A DNA stretch of 64,000 nt from Lacinutrix sp. Hel_I_90 (GCF_000934685.1 NZ_JYNQ01000001.1:3261501-3325500), one strand, 5' to 3'. Positions 8,053 to 16,189 are shown, counted from the stretch's first letter. Translations and numbers: made by a program. Notes: a model not told the origin generated them from the letters alone.

Positions 8053-8670
8053 ATGATGGCGCTTTTAAATATAAATAACCTAAAAATTTACGCTATTGTA
8101 ATTGCTATAATAGGCGCAGTTTGGTACTATAAAGATGCTGAGAAAGCAAAGGCTGATTTAAAGGTTCAGGAATCAAATAGTGAAATGATACGCAAATATG
8201 ATAGTCTTAAATTCGCTTCTGTTACTTATGACAAAAAAGAGCTTGATGAGTATTTGGAATATCAGCGTAAGGACCTGAAACAGTTTTTGAATGAAAATAA
8301 AATTTCATCTCGTAAAATTGAACAAATCATTACTCAAAAATTAGAGTATTTAGATCAAGTGGATCGCTCTACAGATTTACAACCAATATTAGATGCTATA
8401 AAACGAAAAACAAACATTCGTGTTCCGGTTATAGATAGCACAAAATGCTTAGTGATTAAAGGTTTTGTGGTTTTTGAAAACGACACACTCACGCTTGATA
8501 TTACAGACCGTAAATTTAAAAACCGTAGTGATGTTGTTAGTTATTGGGAGCGCAACCAATGGAGCTTCCTAGGTATTAAAACACGTTTATTTGGACGTAA
8601 AAAAGCGACTGTAATTATAAAAGATGATTGTGGTAATACAGAAACTTTTGTTATAGATAAGAGAAAGTAG
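8053..8670 (+). CDS. membrane-anchored phage protein with coiled coil
   Basis: The 205-residue protein has a single N-terminal membrane helix (about residues 8-25), then a charged helical stretch likely to form a coiled coil (residues 30-110), then a beta-rich C-terminal domain containing DSTKCLVIKGFVVFEND and IIKDDCGN. Being anchored in the inner membrane with a long periplasmic part, it could act like a spanin in disrupting the outer membrane, but no family was recognised. It is the last gene before the palindrome-controlled gene at 8738. A second in-frame ATG follows the first directly. Confidence 0.65.
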   Translation: MMALLNINNLKIYAIVIAIIGAVWYYKDAEKAKADLKVQESNSEMIRKYDSLKFASVTYDKKELDEYLEYQRKDLKQFLNENKISSRKIEQIITQKLEYLDQVDRSTDLQPILDAIKRKTNIRVPVIDSTKCLVIKGFVVFENDTLTLDITDRKFKNRSDVVSYWERNQWSFLGIKTRLFGRKKATVIIKDDCGNTETFVIDKRK

Positions 8671-8681
8671 ATATTAATTAA

Positions 8682-8722
8682 ACAAACATGTTTGTATTAT
8701 AGCGCGATAAAAGTTATATTTG
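8682..8722 (+). promoter_or_regulatory. operator-promoter for the 8738 gene
   Basis: A perfect 14-base palindrome, ACAAACATGTTTGT, spans 8682-8695. It covers a TTTG -33 element (8691-8694), which is 20 bases from a perfect -7 element TATATTTG (8715-8722). Binding of a protein to the palindrome would block this host-type promoter. A closely related palindrome lies downstream of the gene at 9307-9320. Confidence 0.6.
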
Positions 8723-8737
8723 GTTAATCCTCTAAAC

Positions 8738-9292
8738 ATGTCTAGAAACAATTACCAGTTAGTCGCGCTACCCCTAAAGCCTCATTTGGTAGAATTCCTT
8801 TGTTCTAAAATAAAAACCCCTTATTGCATTTTAGAGTCTGGATCCATAGCAACCACTTTACCAATTAGTAAACGGTCTTTTTTTGGTGAGTTAATTTATA
8901 CAGGACTCAAACCTTCTAAGAGTTTTAATAAAGCACAGTCTAATTTTTACATTGCTATTTCAGATCATGCATACCGTTATAAAAAGTCTTTGCCAGATAC
9001 CAGAAATAATATTGTAAAATTACCACCAGAAAACATAAACTTAATAGAAAAATTACTTCGCGAGTTTTTAGAAGTAGAATTAGTGTCTTATGTTAACGGA
9101 GCTATTTTTTCTAATTATAAAATTAAAGGAACTAAAAAGGGAATTCAACACAAAGCAATTGAAGAGTTTATGTTCCAAAACATCATTACAATCAACGAAT
9201 CGACGTTCGAAATGCTCAGAAAGATCTACGACAGAGCAAACAAAACCCCGAAACCCTTGAAATTACTACAGGTAACAGAACATTTGCGTTAA
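8738..9292 (+). CDS. hypothetical phage protein flanked by operator-like palindromes
   Basis: From ATG 8738 the product is 184 residues; a TTG six codons upstream is the alternative. It is basic and soluble, with a predicted mixed fold and a helical C-terminal part (INESTFEMLRKIYDRANK). The gene has its own promoter with an overlapping palindrome, a second related palindrome behind it, and the late promoter P2 shortly downstream. That setting suggests a regulatory protein, perhaps controlling itself, but the sequence shows no clear helix-turn-helix and I do not name a family. Confidence 0.65.
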   Translation: MSRNNYQLVALPLKPHLVEFLCSKIKTPYCILESGSIATTLPISKRSFFGELIYTGLKPSKSFNKAQSNFYIAISDHAYRYKKSLPDTRNNIVKLPPENINLIEKLLREFLEVELVSYVNGAIFSNYKIKGTKKGIQHKAIEEFMFQNIITINESTFEMLRKIYDRANKTPKPLKLLQVTEHLR

Positions 9293-9296
9293 ACAG

Positions 9297-9334
9297 TACC
9301 GTAAATACAAACAAGTTTGTTAAAATTTACGGTA
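9297..9334 (+). terminator. hairpin with embedded palindrome after the 8738 gene
   Basis: TACCGTAAAT and ATTTACGGTA form an outer stem. The loop contains ACAAACAAGTTTGT (9307-9320), a near copy of the palindrome at 8682. It starts 4 bases after the stop codon. There is no long T tract, so it may end transcription weakly, serve as an operator, or do both. Confidence 0.5.
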
Positions 9335-9402
9335 TTTATCAAAAAGATTTATAGTTAAAAACTCATCTTAAAAATTTTACAAAAGTTCTCGCGCTTTTAC
9401 CT

Positions 9403-9437
9403 GTCCTTTTAAGACTTAATAAACCGTTATATCATTG
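9403..9437 (+). promoter_or_regulatory. prophage late promoter P2
   Basis: GTCCTTTT at 9403-9410 and TATCATTG at 9430-9437, 19 bases apart. It opens the head-gene operon. The ATG at 9466 lies 28 bases after the -7 element, so this transcript should carry a short leader, unlike those from P1, P4 and P5. Confidence 0.7.
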
Positions 9438-9465
9438 CTTTAATAATACTCATTAATACAATGTA

Positions 9466-10350
9466 ATGACGCATTCACATACTTCAAGCGAAATACAAAA
9501 AGGCCTTTGGCTAGTTTCTCCACACATGGCTTCGCGCTATTTGCATAATGCAAGTAAAATTGTAGAAGGAAACACCACACTTATTAATGGTAAAGAATTA
9601 GAAGCCAATTCAATTAGAGAAGTTATAGATCCTTCTGGTCGTGTAGTAAACACAAGAGAAGAAGAAACGCCTGCAGGCTCAATTGGTATTGTACGCTGTA
9701 TTGGTTCTATGTATAAATACGGTGGTTGGTTTAATTGGGGAAGCGATGAGCTCGTGGCCATGATGCAAGACTTCGAGAACAACCCTAATATTATAGGACA
9801 AATTCATCATGACGATTCAGGAGGTGGTACAGTAAGCAGTGTTGGCCCTTATAAAGACTTTCACCAAAACCGAAAAAAACCAGTAGTCTCTTTATTAGAT
9901 ACTTCAGCCAGTGCAAATTATTGGAAAAATGCACAAAGCGATTTCTTAATGGCAGAGAACGACATAAGCGCCATGTTTGGCAGTATAGGTGTTATGCTAT
10001 CGTTTTACGATTACACTAAAATGCTTACAGAAATGGGTATTGTAGAACATATTATTGAAGCAGATGAAAGTGAAGACAAAAACAAAGCCTTTAAACTGGC
10101 ATTAGAAGGTAAATACGAATTAATTAAAAAGGAGCTCCTGAGTCCTTTAGCCATAAAATTTCAGGACCACGTAAAAGCAGCACGCCCAGGTTTAAAGTTA
10201 AACACGCCAGGCATCTTATCTGGTAAAATGTTTTATGCCGAAGAAGCTCAAGAAATTGGGTTAATAGATGGTATTGGCAACATGGATGCTGCTATAGAAA
10301 AAGTAAAGTTTCTTGCTTCTGCAAGGTCTTTTATATCGTCAAATTATTAA
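9466..10350 (+). CDS. S49 (SppA/ClpP-fold) prohead protease
   Basis: The 294-residue protein has the order of motifs seen in phage S49 head-maturation peptidases. A GIVRCIGSMYKYGG strand region is followed by a DDSGGG turn, then DTSASANYW with the likely nucleophile Ser. Next comes the AMFGSIGVMLSFYD segment (compare GSIGV in SppA), and the C-terminal GKMFYAEEAQEIGLIDGIG is typical of the family. It would cleave the scaffold domain of the capsid protein encoded next. First gene of the P2 operon. Confidence 0.85.
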   Translation: MTHSHTSSEIQKGLWLVSPHMASRYLHNASKIVEGNTTLINGKELEANSIREVIDPSGRVVNTREEETPAGSIGIVRCIGSMYKYGGWFNWGSDELVAMMQDFENNPNIIGQIHHDDSGGGTVSSVGPYKDFHQNRKKPVVSLLDTSASANYWKNAQSDFLMAENDISAMFGSIGVMLSFYDYTKMLTEMGIVEHIIEADESEDKNKAFKLALEGKYELIKKELLSPLAIKFQDHVKAARPGLKLNTPGILSGKMFYAEEAQEIGLIDGIGNMDAAIEKVKFLASARSFISSNY

Positions 10351-10373
10351 TTATTAATCTAAAATCCACAAAA

Positions 10374-12572
10374 ATGAACAAATGGAATTTAATTAAAGCT
10401 AGTATTCTAGTCGCCTTAGGTTTAAAGGCAGACCATGGTACTAAACTAGATCTTTCTGCAGAAGAAAAGACAAAAGTCAACAAACTGGCTTCTGGCGGAA
10501 AGGAACCCGAAGGAGATATGGCAAAATTTGCCGATGTCTTTGCCGAAAAGTTTAACAAAGAAATTGAAGCAGTCGCAGACAATGCCAATGCTCAAAAAAT
10601 TTACGAAGACTTTTTAGCAGAACACAAAATCGATGCTGCACCAAAAGCAGGCAAAGATGATGATGGCAATGTACCTGATGCAATTGTGCCAGATACAGAT
10701 GCAAAAACACTTACCCAAGCAATGCAGCAGTTAGTAAAAACCAATGCGAGCTTAACAAAAAAGAATCAAAAATTAGCAGCCGATAACGAGAAGTTAAAGG
10801 ACCTACCAGAAGAAGATGTTCCGGAAGCTATTATTGAGGTAAACCCAAACAATTTAAAAGCCGTGAAACACAGTAAAACTCACTTATTTGCCTCTAATGC
10901 ATCTTATGATTCTTTAGAGCGCCCTTGGAACAAAAATGTAGTAGATGCACAAGCAGGAATATTAAAGCCTAGCGCTGCTACAACATGGGATAAAATTAAT
11001 ATTGATAAGTTAAACACAGACCTTGGTGCCTACGCTAGACGTAACAGCAACGAGATTATGGATTTACTTATGGATGGTTACGACATCCCTGAACACTGGA
11101 GTGTCGTAAGTAATATCCAAGACCAATATGTCTTCACTTCTATTGTAAGCGGTCAAATTACACAAGCCTTTAAAAAAGCGTTTTTGCCTAAAAATAATCA
11201 ACGTTTTATTCCGGTAGTAAATAAAATATTTGATAAGCAAATAGATGGAGAATGGCAAGCAAGTGAATTAAAAAGTATTGAGAAGTCTTGGTTAAACATG
11301 TTCTTTAATGAAGGTTCTACACCTTATAAAGATAGTTTTGCAAAATATTTAATTGAGCGCTTATTGCGTCAAGCACGTAAAGAGGATAAGATATCTATTT
11401 TTAAGGGTGTTTATAGTAATCCAGACTTACAACCAACAGTCGCTGGTGATTATTTAAATTCTATGGATGGTTATTTAAAAATTGTTTCCAAACATATTAA
11501 TGTAGATTACTTGCCTCACAACTTAGCAGAATTAACACCAATAAACACATATGATACTATTCAAGATTGGATTGAAAACAAGATCCCTATTGATTTTAGA
11601 AATATGCCTGGTTTAAAACTAACATGTGGAAACGATGTTCACCGTTGGTATGTTGAAGGTCGCGAAACTAGCAAAGGTTTAATGCCTACTTACAAAGAAG
11701 ATTCTCTGCATGTTGAAGATTTTATGAATATTACATTTGATAAAAGACCTCAATTGGAAGGTTCTGGCTTTATTGCCTTAACATTAGAGGATAATACTGG
11801 CTTAATGGTAGACGTTCCAGGAGAGGAATCGTTATTAGTTGTTGAGAAAAAAGACAGAGGAATACGTTTCTTTGGAGATTGGAAACTTGGAGTTTTCTTT
11901 AAAGCCTTTGGTGGTGCTGTAGATCCAACTGCTCCATTAAATTTCGATAATCAAATTTTCTTTTCTAACAATGTAGATGTTTTAACAGATGTTTATGTAC
12001 CTGTATCTGCAAACGATGCAACTCCTAGTGTTTCAGAACACAACGCTTTAAAAATTGGAGCAAATAACACTAGCGCGACAGACATTACAAAGTTAGATGA
12101 TGTTGTAGAAGGAGTTACTTACCATTTAATTGGTGACGCGAGTACTAATTTATCTACAGTTAAAAACAATGCAAACATTATTTTAAGTGATGGTGATTTT
12201 GTTTTAGCAAAAGGCAATAAAATTAGTTTACTAGCTCTAGCAGGAGGTAAAGTTATTGAGTTTTCAAGAACTGATGCTTCTAGTGTTCCACAACCAACAA
12301 AAGTTGTTTTAGCAGCAGATGCTACGACAGCAGATGCGGCAGATGGTAATTACTTTATTACTCAAGCGAACACTGTAGCAACATCATTTACAAACATCGA
12401 TAATGCTATTGTAAATGAGATTTACACTTTAGAAGGTGGTTCTGCTACAAATGCTACTACTGTGGCCTCTGGTGGAAACTTCTTATTGTCTGCATCCTTC
12501 ACAGCGACAGCAGGAGCGATTCTTAAAGTTAAGTACAACGGCAGCAAGTTCGTAGAAATTTCTAGAGCATAA
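10374..12572 (+). CDS. scaffold-major capsid fusion protein with C-terminal decoration repeats
   Basis: The 732-residue protein appears to be built in three parts. Residues 1-150 are charged, helical and coiled-coil-like, as in scaffold domains. Residues 170-530 form the probable capsid domain, with a conserved region DIPEHWSVVSNIQDQYVF and a GLKLTCGNDVHRWYVEGRE segment. The C-terminal 200 residues hold two related beta domains that also occur in the next gene. The protease gene directly upstream supports processing of the scaffold part. Usual capsid proteins are 300-400 residues, so the length is explained by fused modules. No HK97 fold can be proven from sequence alone. Confidence 0.8.
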   Translation: MNKWNLIKASILVALGLKADHGTKLDLSAEEKTKVNKLASGGKEPEGDMAKFADVFAEKFNKEIEAVADNANAQKIYEDFLAEHKIDAAPKAGKDDDGNVPDAIVPDTDAKTLTQAMQQLVKTNASLTKKNQKLAADNEKLKDLPEEDVPEAIIEVNPNNLKAVKHSKTHLFASNASYDSLERPWNKNVVDAQAGILKPSAATTWDKINIDKLNTDLGAYARRNSNEIMDLLMDGYDIPEHWSVVSNIQDQYVFTSIVSGQITQAFKKAFLPKNNQRFIPVVNKIFDKQIDGEWQASELKSIEKSWLNMFFNEGSTPYKDSFAKYLIERLLRQARKEDKISIFKGVYSNPDLQPTVAGDYLNSMDGYLKIVSKHINVDYLPHNLAELTPINTYDTIQDWIENKIPIDFRNMPGLKLTCGNDVHRWYVEGRETSKGLMPTYKEDSLHVEDFMNITFDKRPQLEGSGFIALTLEDNTGLMVDVPGEESLLVVEKKDRGIRFFGDWKLGVFFKAFGGAVDPTAPLNFDNQIFFSNNVDVLTDVYVPVSANDATPSVSEHNALKIGANNTSATDITKLDDVVEGVTYHLIGDASTNLSTVKNNANIILSDGDFVLAKGNKISLLALAGGKVIEFSRTDASSVPQPTKVVLAADATTADAADGNYFITQANTVATSFTNIDNAIVNEIYTLEGGSATNATTVASGGNFLLSASFTATAGAILKVKYNGSKFVEISRA

Positions 12573-12577
12573 AATAG

Positions 12578-12612
12578 TTGAAGCCTTAGCGATGGTTAAG
12601 GCTTCAATTTTT
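12578..12612 (+). terminator. terminator after the capsid gene
   Basis: TTGAAGCCTTA (12578-12588) pairs with TAAGGCTTCAA (12597-12607), and TTTTT follows. This gives an 11 bp stem with an 8-base loop, probably a partial terminator that lets the capsid be made in excess of the next gene. Confidence 0.75.
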
Positions 12613-12637
12613 GTTTAATTTTTAATACATAGTAAAA

Positions 12638-13456
12638 ATGTATACAACACCAAGTTTAATAGTAAAGGGAAAAGGTGCTGCCGAAAGTAAAAATTTCGAA
12701 ATCGTTGTTATAGATATTAACGACTTAGCACAACACCCAACTCGAAACACCAATGGCGTGGTAATGATCACAGATTATGTGACAAAGCCCGGAAAGTACT
12801 GGACCAAGATTCAAGTAACCAGTTCTAAAACAAGTTTACCAGTTACCAGTGAAGGAGAAGAAGACAATGTAAGCATTAGTGCATTACCAGAGTTTTCTAT
12901 TCCAGGAAGCACATTAACAGCCGAAGAGTTTGTTCAAAACTACACAAACAGAAGTTTAGTAGTAGGTCAAGAAGTAGGCGGTTGTGGTGGCGGTTCGCCA
13001 TTTTACAGAATGTTTGGTAGCCGTTGCGCACCATTAAGTTTAATTGTAGAAGGTCAGAATAATAACGATGCCACCATGTGGTTGTTAAAATTCCAGCAAT
13101 TTGCAAAGACAGATGTTTTACCAGGGCGTTACACTGGTAACTTCACGTTTGATACAGCGACCACAGTAGCAGCAGATGCTACAACGGTAGATGTAGATAA
13201 CGGTAGTGGAGAATACCAATTAACAGATAATACTGTGCCAACGGTTATAACAGACCTTACAAACGCAGTAGTAGGAGAAGTTTACACCTTATTAGGAAGC
13301 GGCGGTACCAACCCTGCAACTATAGAGGCAAGTAATGCTAAGTTCTTCTTATCTGGCGCTGTAGATTGGCAAGGCTTAAGCGGCTCACGTTTAACGTTAG
13401 AAGCGTTAGATGCTGGCGGTGGAACCTTCCTATTTATGGAAAAAAGCAGAGTATAG
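12638..13456 (+). CDS. phage structural protein sharing the capsid decoration domain
   Basis: The first 170 residues of this 272-residue protein are a beta-rich structural domain with a glycine- and cysteine-containing stretch (GQEVGGCGGGSPFYRMFG). The last 90 residues repeat the module found twice at the end of the capsid protein, with VVGEVYTLLGSGGTN, a FFLSG strand and a final SR. It could be a head decoration or tail tube protein; the shared module argues for a surface-exposed virion protein. It is the last gene before a strong terminator in the head operon. Confidence 0.7.
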   Translation: MYTTPSLIVKGKGAAESKNFEIVVIDINDLAQHPTRNTNGVVMITDYVTKPGKYWTKIQVTSSKTSLPVTSEGEEDNVSISALPEFSIPGSTLTAEEFVQNYTNRSLVVGQEVGGCGGGSPFYRMFGSRCAPLSLIVEGQNNNDATMWLLKFQQFAKTDVLPGRYTGNFTFDTATTVAADATTVDVDNGSGEYQLTDNTVPTVITDLTNAVVGEVYTLLGSGGTNPATIEASNAKFFLSGAVDWQGLSGSRLTLEALDAGGGTFLFMEKSRV

Positions 13457-13488
13457 TTAGTTGTTTTTTATATTTTTGGTTAGTTAGT

Positions 13489-13524
13489 AAAAAGCCTGTA
13501 ATGTTATGTTACAGGCTTTTTTTT
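13489..13524 (+). terminator. strong Rho-independent terminator
   Basis: AAAAAGCCTGTAA pairs with TTACAGGCTTTTT around a TGTTATG loop, and the T run continues to 13524. It ends the head-gene operon; the two cargo genes behind it must have their own promoter or depend on read-through. Confidence 0.9.
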
Positions 13525-13556
13525 GTATGTTTACGTAACTAACTAATCAATAGATC

Positions 13557-14081
13557 ATGGTATACTTCTGGTTTTTAACAACTTTTATATTGTTGTTTAT
13601 TCTTATAAATAAGTCAACCTCTTTGCGGTTATACAAGAAAAAAGTTAAGTCTCTGGATAAGGAATTGCAGATTCTTAAATCTGAAAAAGAAACTTTGTCT
13701 ATAAAGAAAACTAAAAAGAAAAGTAAAAAAGCGCAATCCGATACCGAAGACAATTCATACAAGGTAGACTATATGGAAGCGCTTTATTTATCTGAAAGAT
13801 ATATTGATTCTAAATACATGTATCCAATAAAGGATTTAGAAGATAAGTCTAATTTCTTTTATGCAAAGAAAGTAGTTATTACTGGAGTGTATGATGATTA
13901 CCCAGACAGGAATGATTTAGCGAAATTATTTTGGGAGTGCGGTGCAGATATTGATAGGGGTATTGGTGTTAAAACCGAATTTTTAATCGTTGGGGATGAA
14001 GCAGGGCCCAAGAAGCTTTTACAAGCAAAAGAGCAAGGAATAACTATTATAGATCAAAAAAAACTAAATAAATACTTTTAA
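13557..14081 (+). CDS. membrane-anchored BRCT-domain protein (prophage cargo)
   Basis: The 174-residue protein has a short N-terminal membrane helix (about residues 2-17), then a lysine-rich charged helix (18-62). The C-terminal BRCT domain (about 98-174) contains KKVVITGVYDDYPDR, a FWECGADID segment matching the conserved GG/GA turn region, KTEFLIVGDEAG and a closing ITIIDQKKLNKYF. BRCT domains bind DNA ends, NAD ligase or phosphoproteins, and one fused to a membrane anchor is unusual. It sits between terminators, outside the late-promoter series. Confidence 0.8.
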   Translation: MVYFWFLTTFILLFILINKSTSLRLYKKKVKSLDKELQILKSEKETLSIKKTKKKSKKAQSDTEDNSYKVDYMEALYLSERYIDSKYMYPIKDLEDKSNFFYAKKVVITGVYDDYPDRNDLAKLFWECGADIDRGIGVKTEFLIVGDEAGPKKLLQAKEQGITIIDQKKLNKYF

Positions 14082-14086
14082 AAACC

Positions 14087-14497
14087 ATGAAAAAAATAAT
14101 CTATTTTATTATAATACTACTCGTTTCAGCATGTTCCAGTGATAAAGAAGATATAAAGCACATTATAGATAATTCTTATTTCGGAATGCATAAGATGAAA
14201 AAAATGGAAGATATTAAGAAGCTCAAAGAAAACATCTATAGTCTTCCGGTATATTATTCTTTTTTAGAGAAGTATGTAGAAGCTTATCCGGATAATGACT
14301 ATAGAATTACTAGATATATTTACAAGACAGAGAAGGGGGCTTACAGGATGTTCTATTTAATTGATGTTACCAATAAAAAGGTTCTATTAAAGTCAAATGA
14401 CGTAAAAGACTTTTTCGAGCCACTAGCAATTGAAATTCTGGGGGAAAGAGTTGGTGACTTAGAAGGAAATAATTTAATGGATATTATGGCTTATTAA
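14087..14497 (+). CDS. small lipoprotein (prophage cargo)
   Basis: The 136-residue protein starts MKKIIYFIIILLVSACSS, a lipoprotein signal peptide with the acylated Cys near residue 16. The mature part is soluble, with a possible strand region YRITRYIYKTEKGAYRMFYL. It starts 5 bases after the BRCT gene, so the two are cotranscribed. A surface or periplasmic lipoprotein carried by a prophage could alter the lysogen, for example by superinfection exclusion. That role is inference; no family was recognised. Confidence 0.75.
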   Translation: MKKIIYFIIILLVSACSSDKEDIKHIIDNSYFGMHKMKKMEDIKKLKENIYSLPVYYSFLEKYVEAYPDNDYRITRYIYKTEKGAYRMFYLIDVTNKKVLLKSNDVKDFFEPLAIEILGERVGDLEGNNLMDIMAY

Positions 14498-14536
14498 GAC
14501 TGTTATTTATAATACATAAACCCCATTGCACACAAT

Positions 14537-14572
14537 AAACCAATACTCTAATTTTGAGTATTGGTTTTTTTT
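14537..14572 (+). terminator. Rho-independent terminator
   Basis: AAACCAATACTC (14537-14548) pairs with GAGTATTGGTTT (14556-14567) around a TAATTTT loop and runs into T residues. It ends the BRCT-lipoprotein unit. Its loop also carries the TTTG that can serve as the -33 element of the next promoter. Confidence 0.9.
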
Positions 14573-14581
14573 GTATATTTG
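14553..14581 (+). promoter_or_regulatory. host-type promoter of structured leader 1
   Basis: TTTG at 14553-14556 and TATATTTG at 14574-14581 are separated by 17 bases, matching the flavobacterial TTTG/TAnnTTTG promoter. Transcription would start near 14586-14588, that is, inside the first arm of the structured leader. Confidence 0.6.
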
Positions 14582-14583
14582 TC

Positions 14584-14728
14584 TTGCGAGACATTACTAT
14601 TATGATAATACAAAAACTTAAAACTAATTTAATCCCACGTAAGACAAGCCTTATGGCTTGTAATCTTCAATCTAGTATTGTTTGTATTGTCTCGCAACCT
14701 TACGTGGGTATTTATAATCTTTTTTATT
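14584..14728 (+). ncRNA. structured leader RNA 1 (pseudoknot topology)
   Basis: Arm A TTGCGAGACA (14584-14593) is perfectly complementary to A' (14688-14697). Arm B CCCACGTAAG (14634-14643) is complementary to B' (14699-14708). Between B and A' lies hairpin C: ACAAGCC-TTAT-GGCTTGT (14644-14661). The order A-B-C-C'-A'-B' is a pseudoknot. A 12-base stretch covering most of A' (14684-14695) is also complementary to GCGAGACAATAC (14731-14742), directly after the start codon of the 51-residue gene, so two exclusive pairings are possible. A second leader with the same layout but different arm sequences lies at 24286. Confidence 0.65.
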
Positions 14729-14884
14729 ATGCGAGACAATACAGAAGAAAAAAAAACAAAATCCTCTTTTTACGATTTATTACAACGCTTTTCGGCTTTA
14801 AGCCAGAACGCTAAAAACTACTCCACAGACGAGTATCATTTTTTATTCGAAAGCCTTAAGCAAGACTATTATAGCATGCTCTAA
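14729..14884 (+). CDS. 51-residue protein downstream of structured leader 1
   Basis: From ATG 14729 the product is a charged, helical 51-residue protein containing SSFYDLLQRFSAL and YSTDEYHFLFESLKQD. It is clearly related to the 53-residue protein at 24424: both share the spaced pattern S-x-F-x-L-L, a later L, Y-S-x-D-E-Y, L and D. Both are preceded at 20 bases by the B' arm of a structured leader. I do not know the family. The gene ends 8 bases before late promoter P3. Confidence 0.65.
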   Translation: MRDNTEEKKTKSSFYDLLQRFSALSQNAKNYSTDEYHFLFESLKQDYYSML

Positions 14885-14892
14885 TAGTATCT

Positions 14893-14927
14893 GTCCTTTT
14901 ACAGCCTTAATACTGTGTATACATTAG
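14893..14927 (+). promoter_or_regulatory. prophage late promoter P3
   Basis: GTCCTTTT at 14893-14900, then 19 bases, then TACATTAG at 14920-14927, the weakest -7 match of the five. The ATG of the next gene is 32 bases downstream. It drives the packaging operon. Confidence 0.65.
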
Positions 14928-14959
14928 TACTTTAATTACTAAAATGTTAATACACCATT

Positions 14960-15859
14960 ATGGCAACACCTAAACAACAAGTAGAACAGTATTTAAAGCA
15001 CGACCGCTCGTTAATGGGTGGTCGTAACCTTTATAATAAACTACCAAACAAAAGTCTAGCAGTGCAAAACACCTTGTCAAGACTCACAAACAACCCTAAA
15101 AACATACAAATTGTATGTTACGAGTTGGCAAAACTAGCAGGCATTAAAGAGCGTATGTTAACCATACTTACTCAAAAACCTGTAGTAGCTTCAACGGCAA
15201 AACAAAAGCCAGAAAAAGAAGAAGCAAAACCATTATCTCCAGAAGATAAACTTCTTGCCTTCAATCCAGAGAATGTAGATTATAAAGCTGCCAAAGCATT
15301 GGTAAAAGCATTAGGCTTAAAACCTAAAAACAAAAAGCAGGATACCATTGTTAAGGCATTAGTTAACAGCAGAGCTACTTTAGTTTCTAAAAAGCTAGTA
15401 GAGTTACCACAAGAGGTAAAAGCCTCTATAAAGCTTCGTGATCAGTTTCCTTTTTTAAGAGAAACAGACTGTCCAAATGTTTTAAAACTATTGGTTAACG
15501 ATTTAATTACCACTTACGAAACCTTTAAAACCAACCAGCCTAAACTACATGAGTTACTAAGCGATGAAGCAGCGCAGGTATTGGTAGATACTGTAAAAGA
15601 TAATTACATTGAAAACAAGCAAGCCTATGCAGAGCTAGAGCATTATAAAAAAAACAAAGCAGTTTTGGGAGAGCACCCTATGTTTGAGCGTATCGCGTTA
15701 AAGGAAGAGGTTACAAAAATGAGTACACCAGATTTAACAAAGAAAATACACAGCCTCACCACAAACATTAATAGAAACAGCAGTAAAGGTAATGAGCCAT
15801 TAGTAGCGCGTGACGAAGATTTAAAAGCGCATGCCGAAGCTGAGTTAGCAAAACGATAG
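14960..15859 (+). CDS. hypothetical phage protein at the head of the packaging operon
   Basis: The 299-residue protein is helical and charged. Residues 1-65 may form a small alpha-helical domain (QVEQYLKHDRSLMGGRNLYN), then comes a lysine/glutamate linker near 70-90. A repeat-like region with YKAAKALVKALGLKPKNKKQ near 107-126 resembles a SAP-type helix pair. The C-terminal half is all-helical. No family is certain. Its place directly before the small terminase-like genes suggests a role in DNA packaging or regulation. Confidence 0.7.
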   Translation: MATPKQQVEQYLKHDRSLMGGRNLYNKLPNKSLAVQNTLSRLTNNPKNIQIVCYELAKLAGIKERMLTILTQKPVVASTAKQKPEKEEAKPLSPEDKLLAFNPENVDYKAAKALVKALGLKPKNKKQDTIVKALVNSRATLVSKKLVELPQEVKASIKLRDQFPFLRETDCPNVLKLLVNDLITTYETFKTNQPKLHELLSDEAAQVLVDTVKDNYIENKQAYAELEHYKKNKAVLGEHPMFERIALKEEVTKMSTPDLTKKIHSLTTNINRNSSKGNEPLVARDEDLKAHAEAELAKR

Positions 15860-15862
15860 ATC

Positions 15863-16186
15863 ATGTCTAAAGTTAAGGAAATAAAAGACATGCTTTCTGG
15901 TTCAGACTATGAAACTATAGAGGATCTAGCCTCTAAAAACTATGCGCCAAGCGATATTGCTTTGGCGCTTAGTGTTTCTAAACGCACTTTTAAACACATC
16001 TGGAAAGATAAAAACAGCCAAATACGTGAAGCCTACGAGTGTGGCCGTTTAGATATTGCAATCGCCAAGGCAGATGCATTAGAGGCTATGATAAATGAGG
16101 GCAATGTTACCGCTTACCAAATACACGATAAAAACGCTAAAGCACAAGCATTCGAAGACTTTAAGAATGAAATCTTTGGCTTCTAA
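15863..16186 (+). CDS. helix-turn-helix protein, possible small terminase subunit
   Basis: This 107-residue protein carries a clear helix-turn-helix at about residues 26-50 (YAPSDIALALSVSKRTFKHIW), followed by helices. It starts 3 bases after the preceding gene, and the next gene starts 3 bases after its stop. Small terminase subunits often have such an N-terminal HTH and bind the packaging site, so this is the best candidate, but a transcription regulator is also possible. Confidence 0.7.
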   Translation: MSKVKEIKDMLSGSDYETIEDLASKNYAPSDIALALSVSKRTFKHIWKDKNSQIREAYECGRLDIAIAKADALEAMINEGNVTAYQIHDKNAKAQAFEDFKNEIFGF

Positions 16187-16189
16187 ATT

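Noticed and set aside
14584-14742. Retron or HDV-like ribozyme
   Set aside because: There is no reverse transcriptase nearby. The order of the stems resembles an HDV-type double pseudoknot, but the long A-to-B spacer and the missing fourth stem do not fit.
14602-14814. A 70-residue reading frame overlapping structured leader 1 and the 51-residue gene
   Set aside because: It runs through all structured arms and shows little residue similarity to the equivalent frame at locus 2 (24297-24533). I treat both as possible leader peptides, not as genes, though the fixed 127-base distance is noted.
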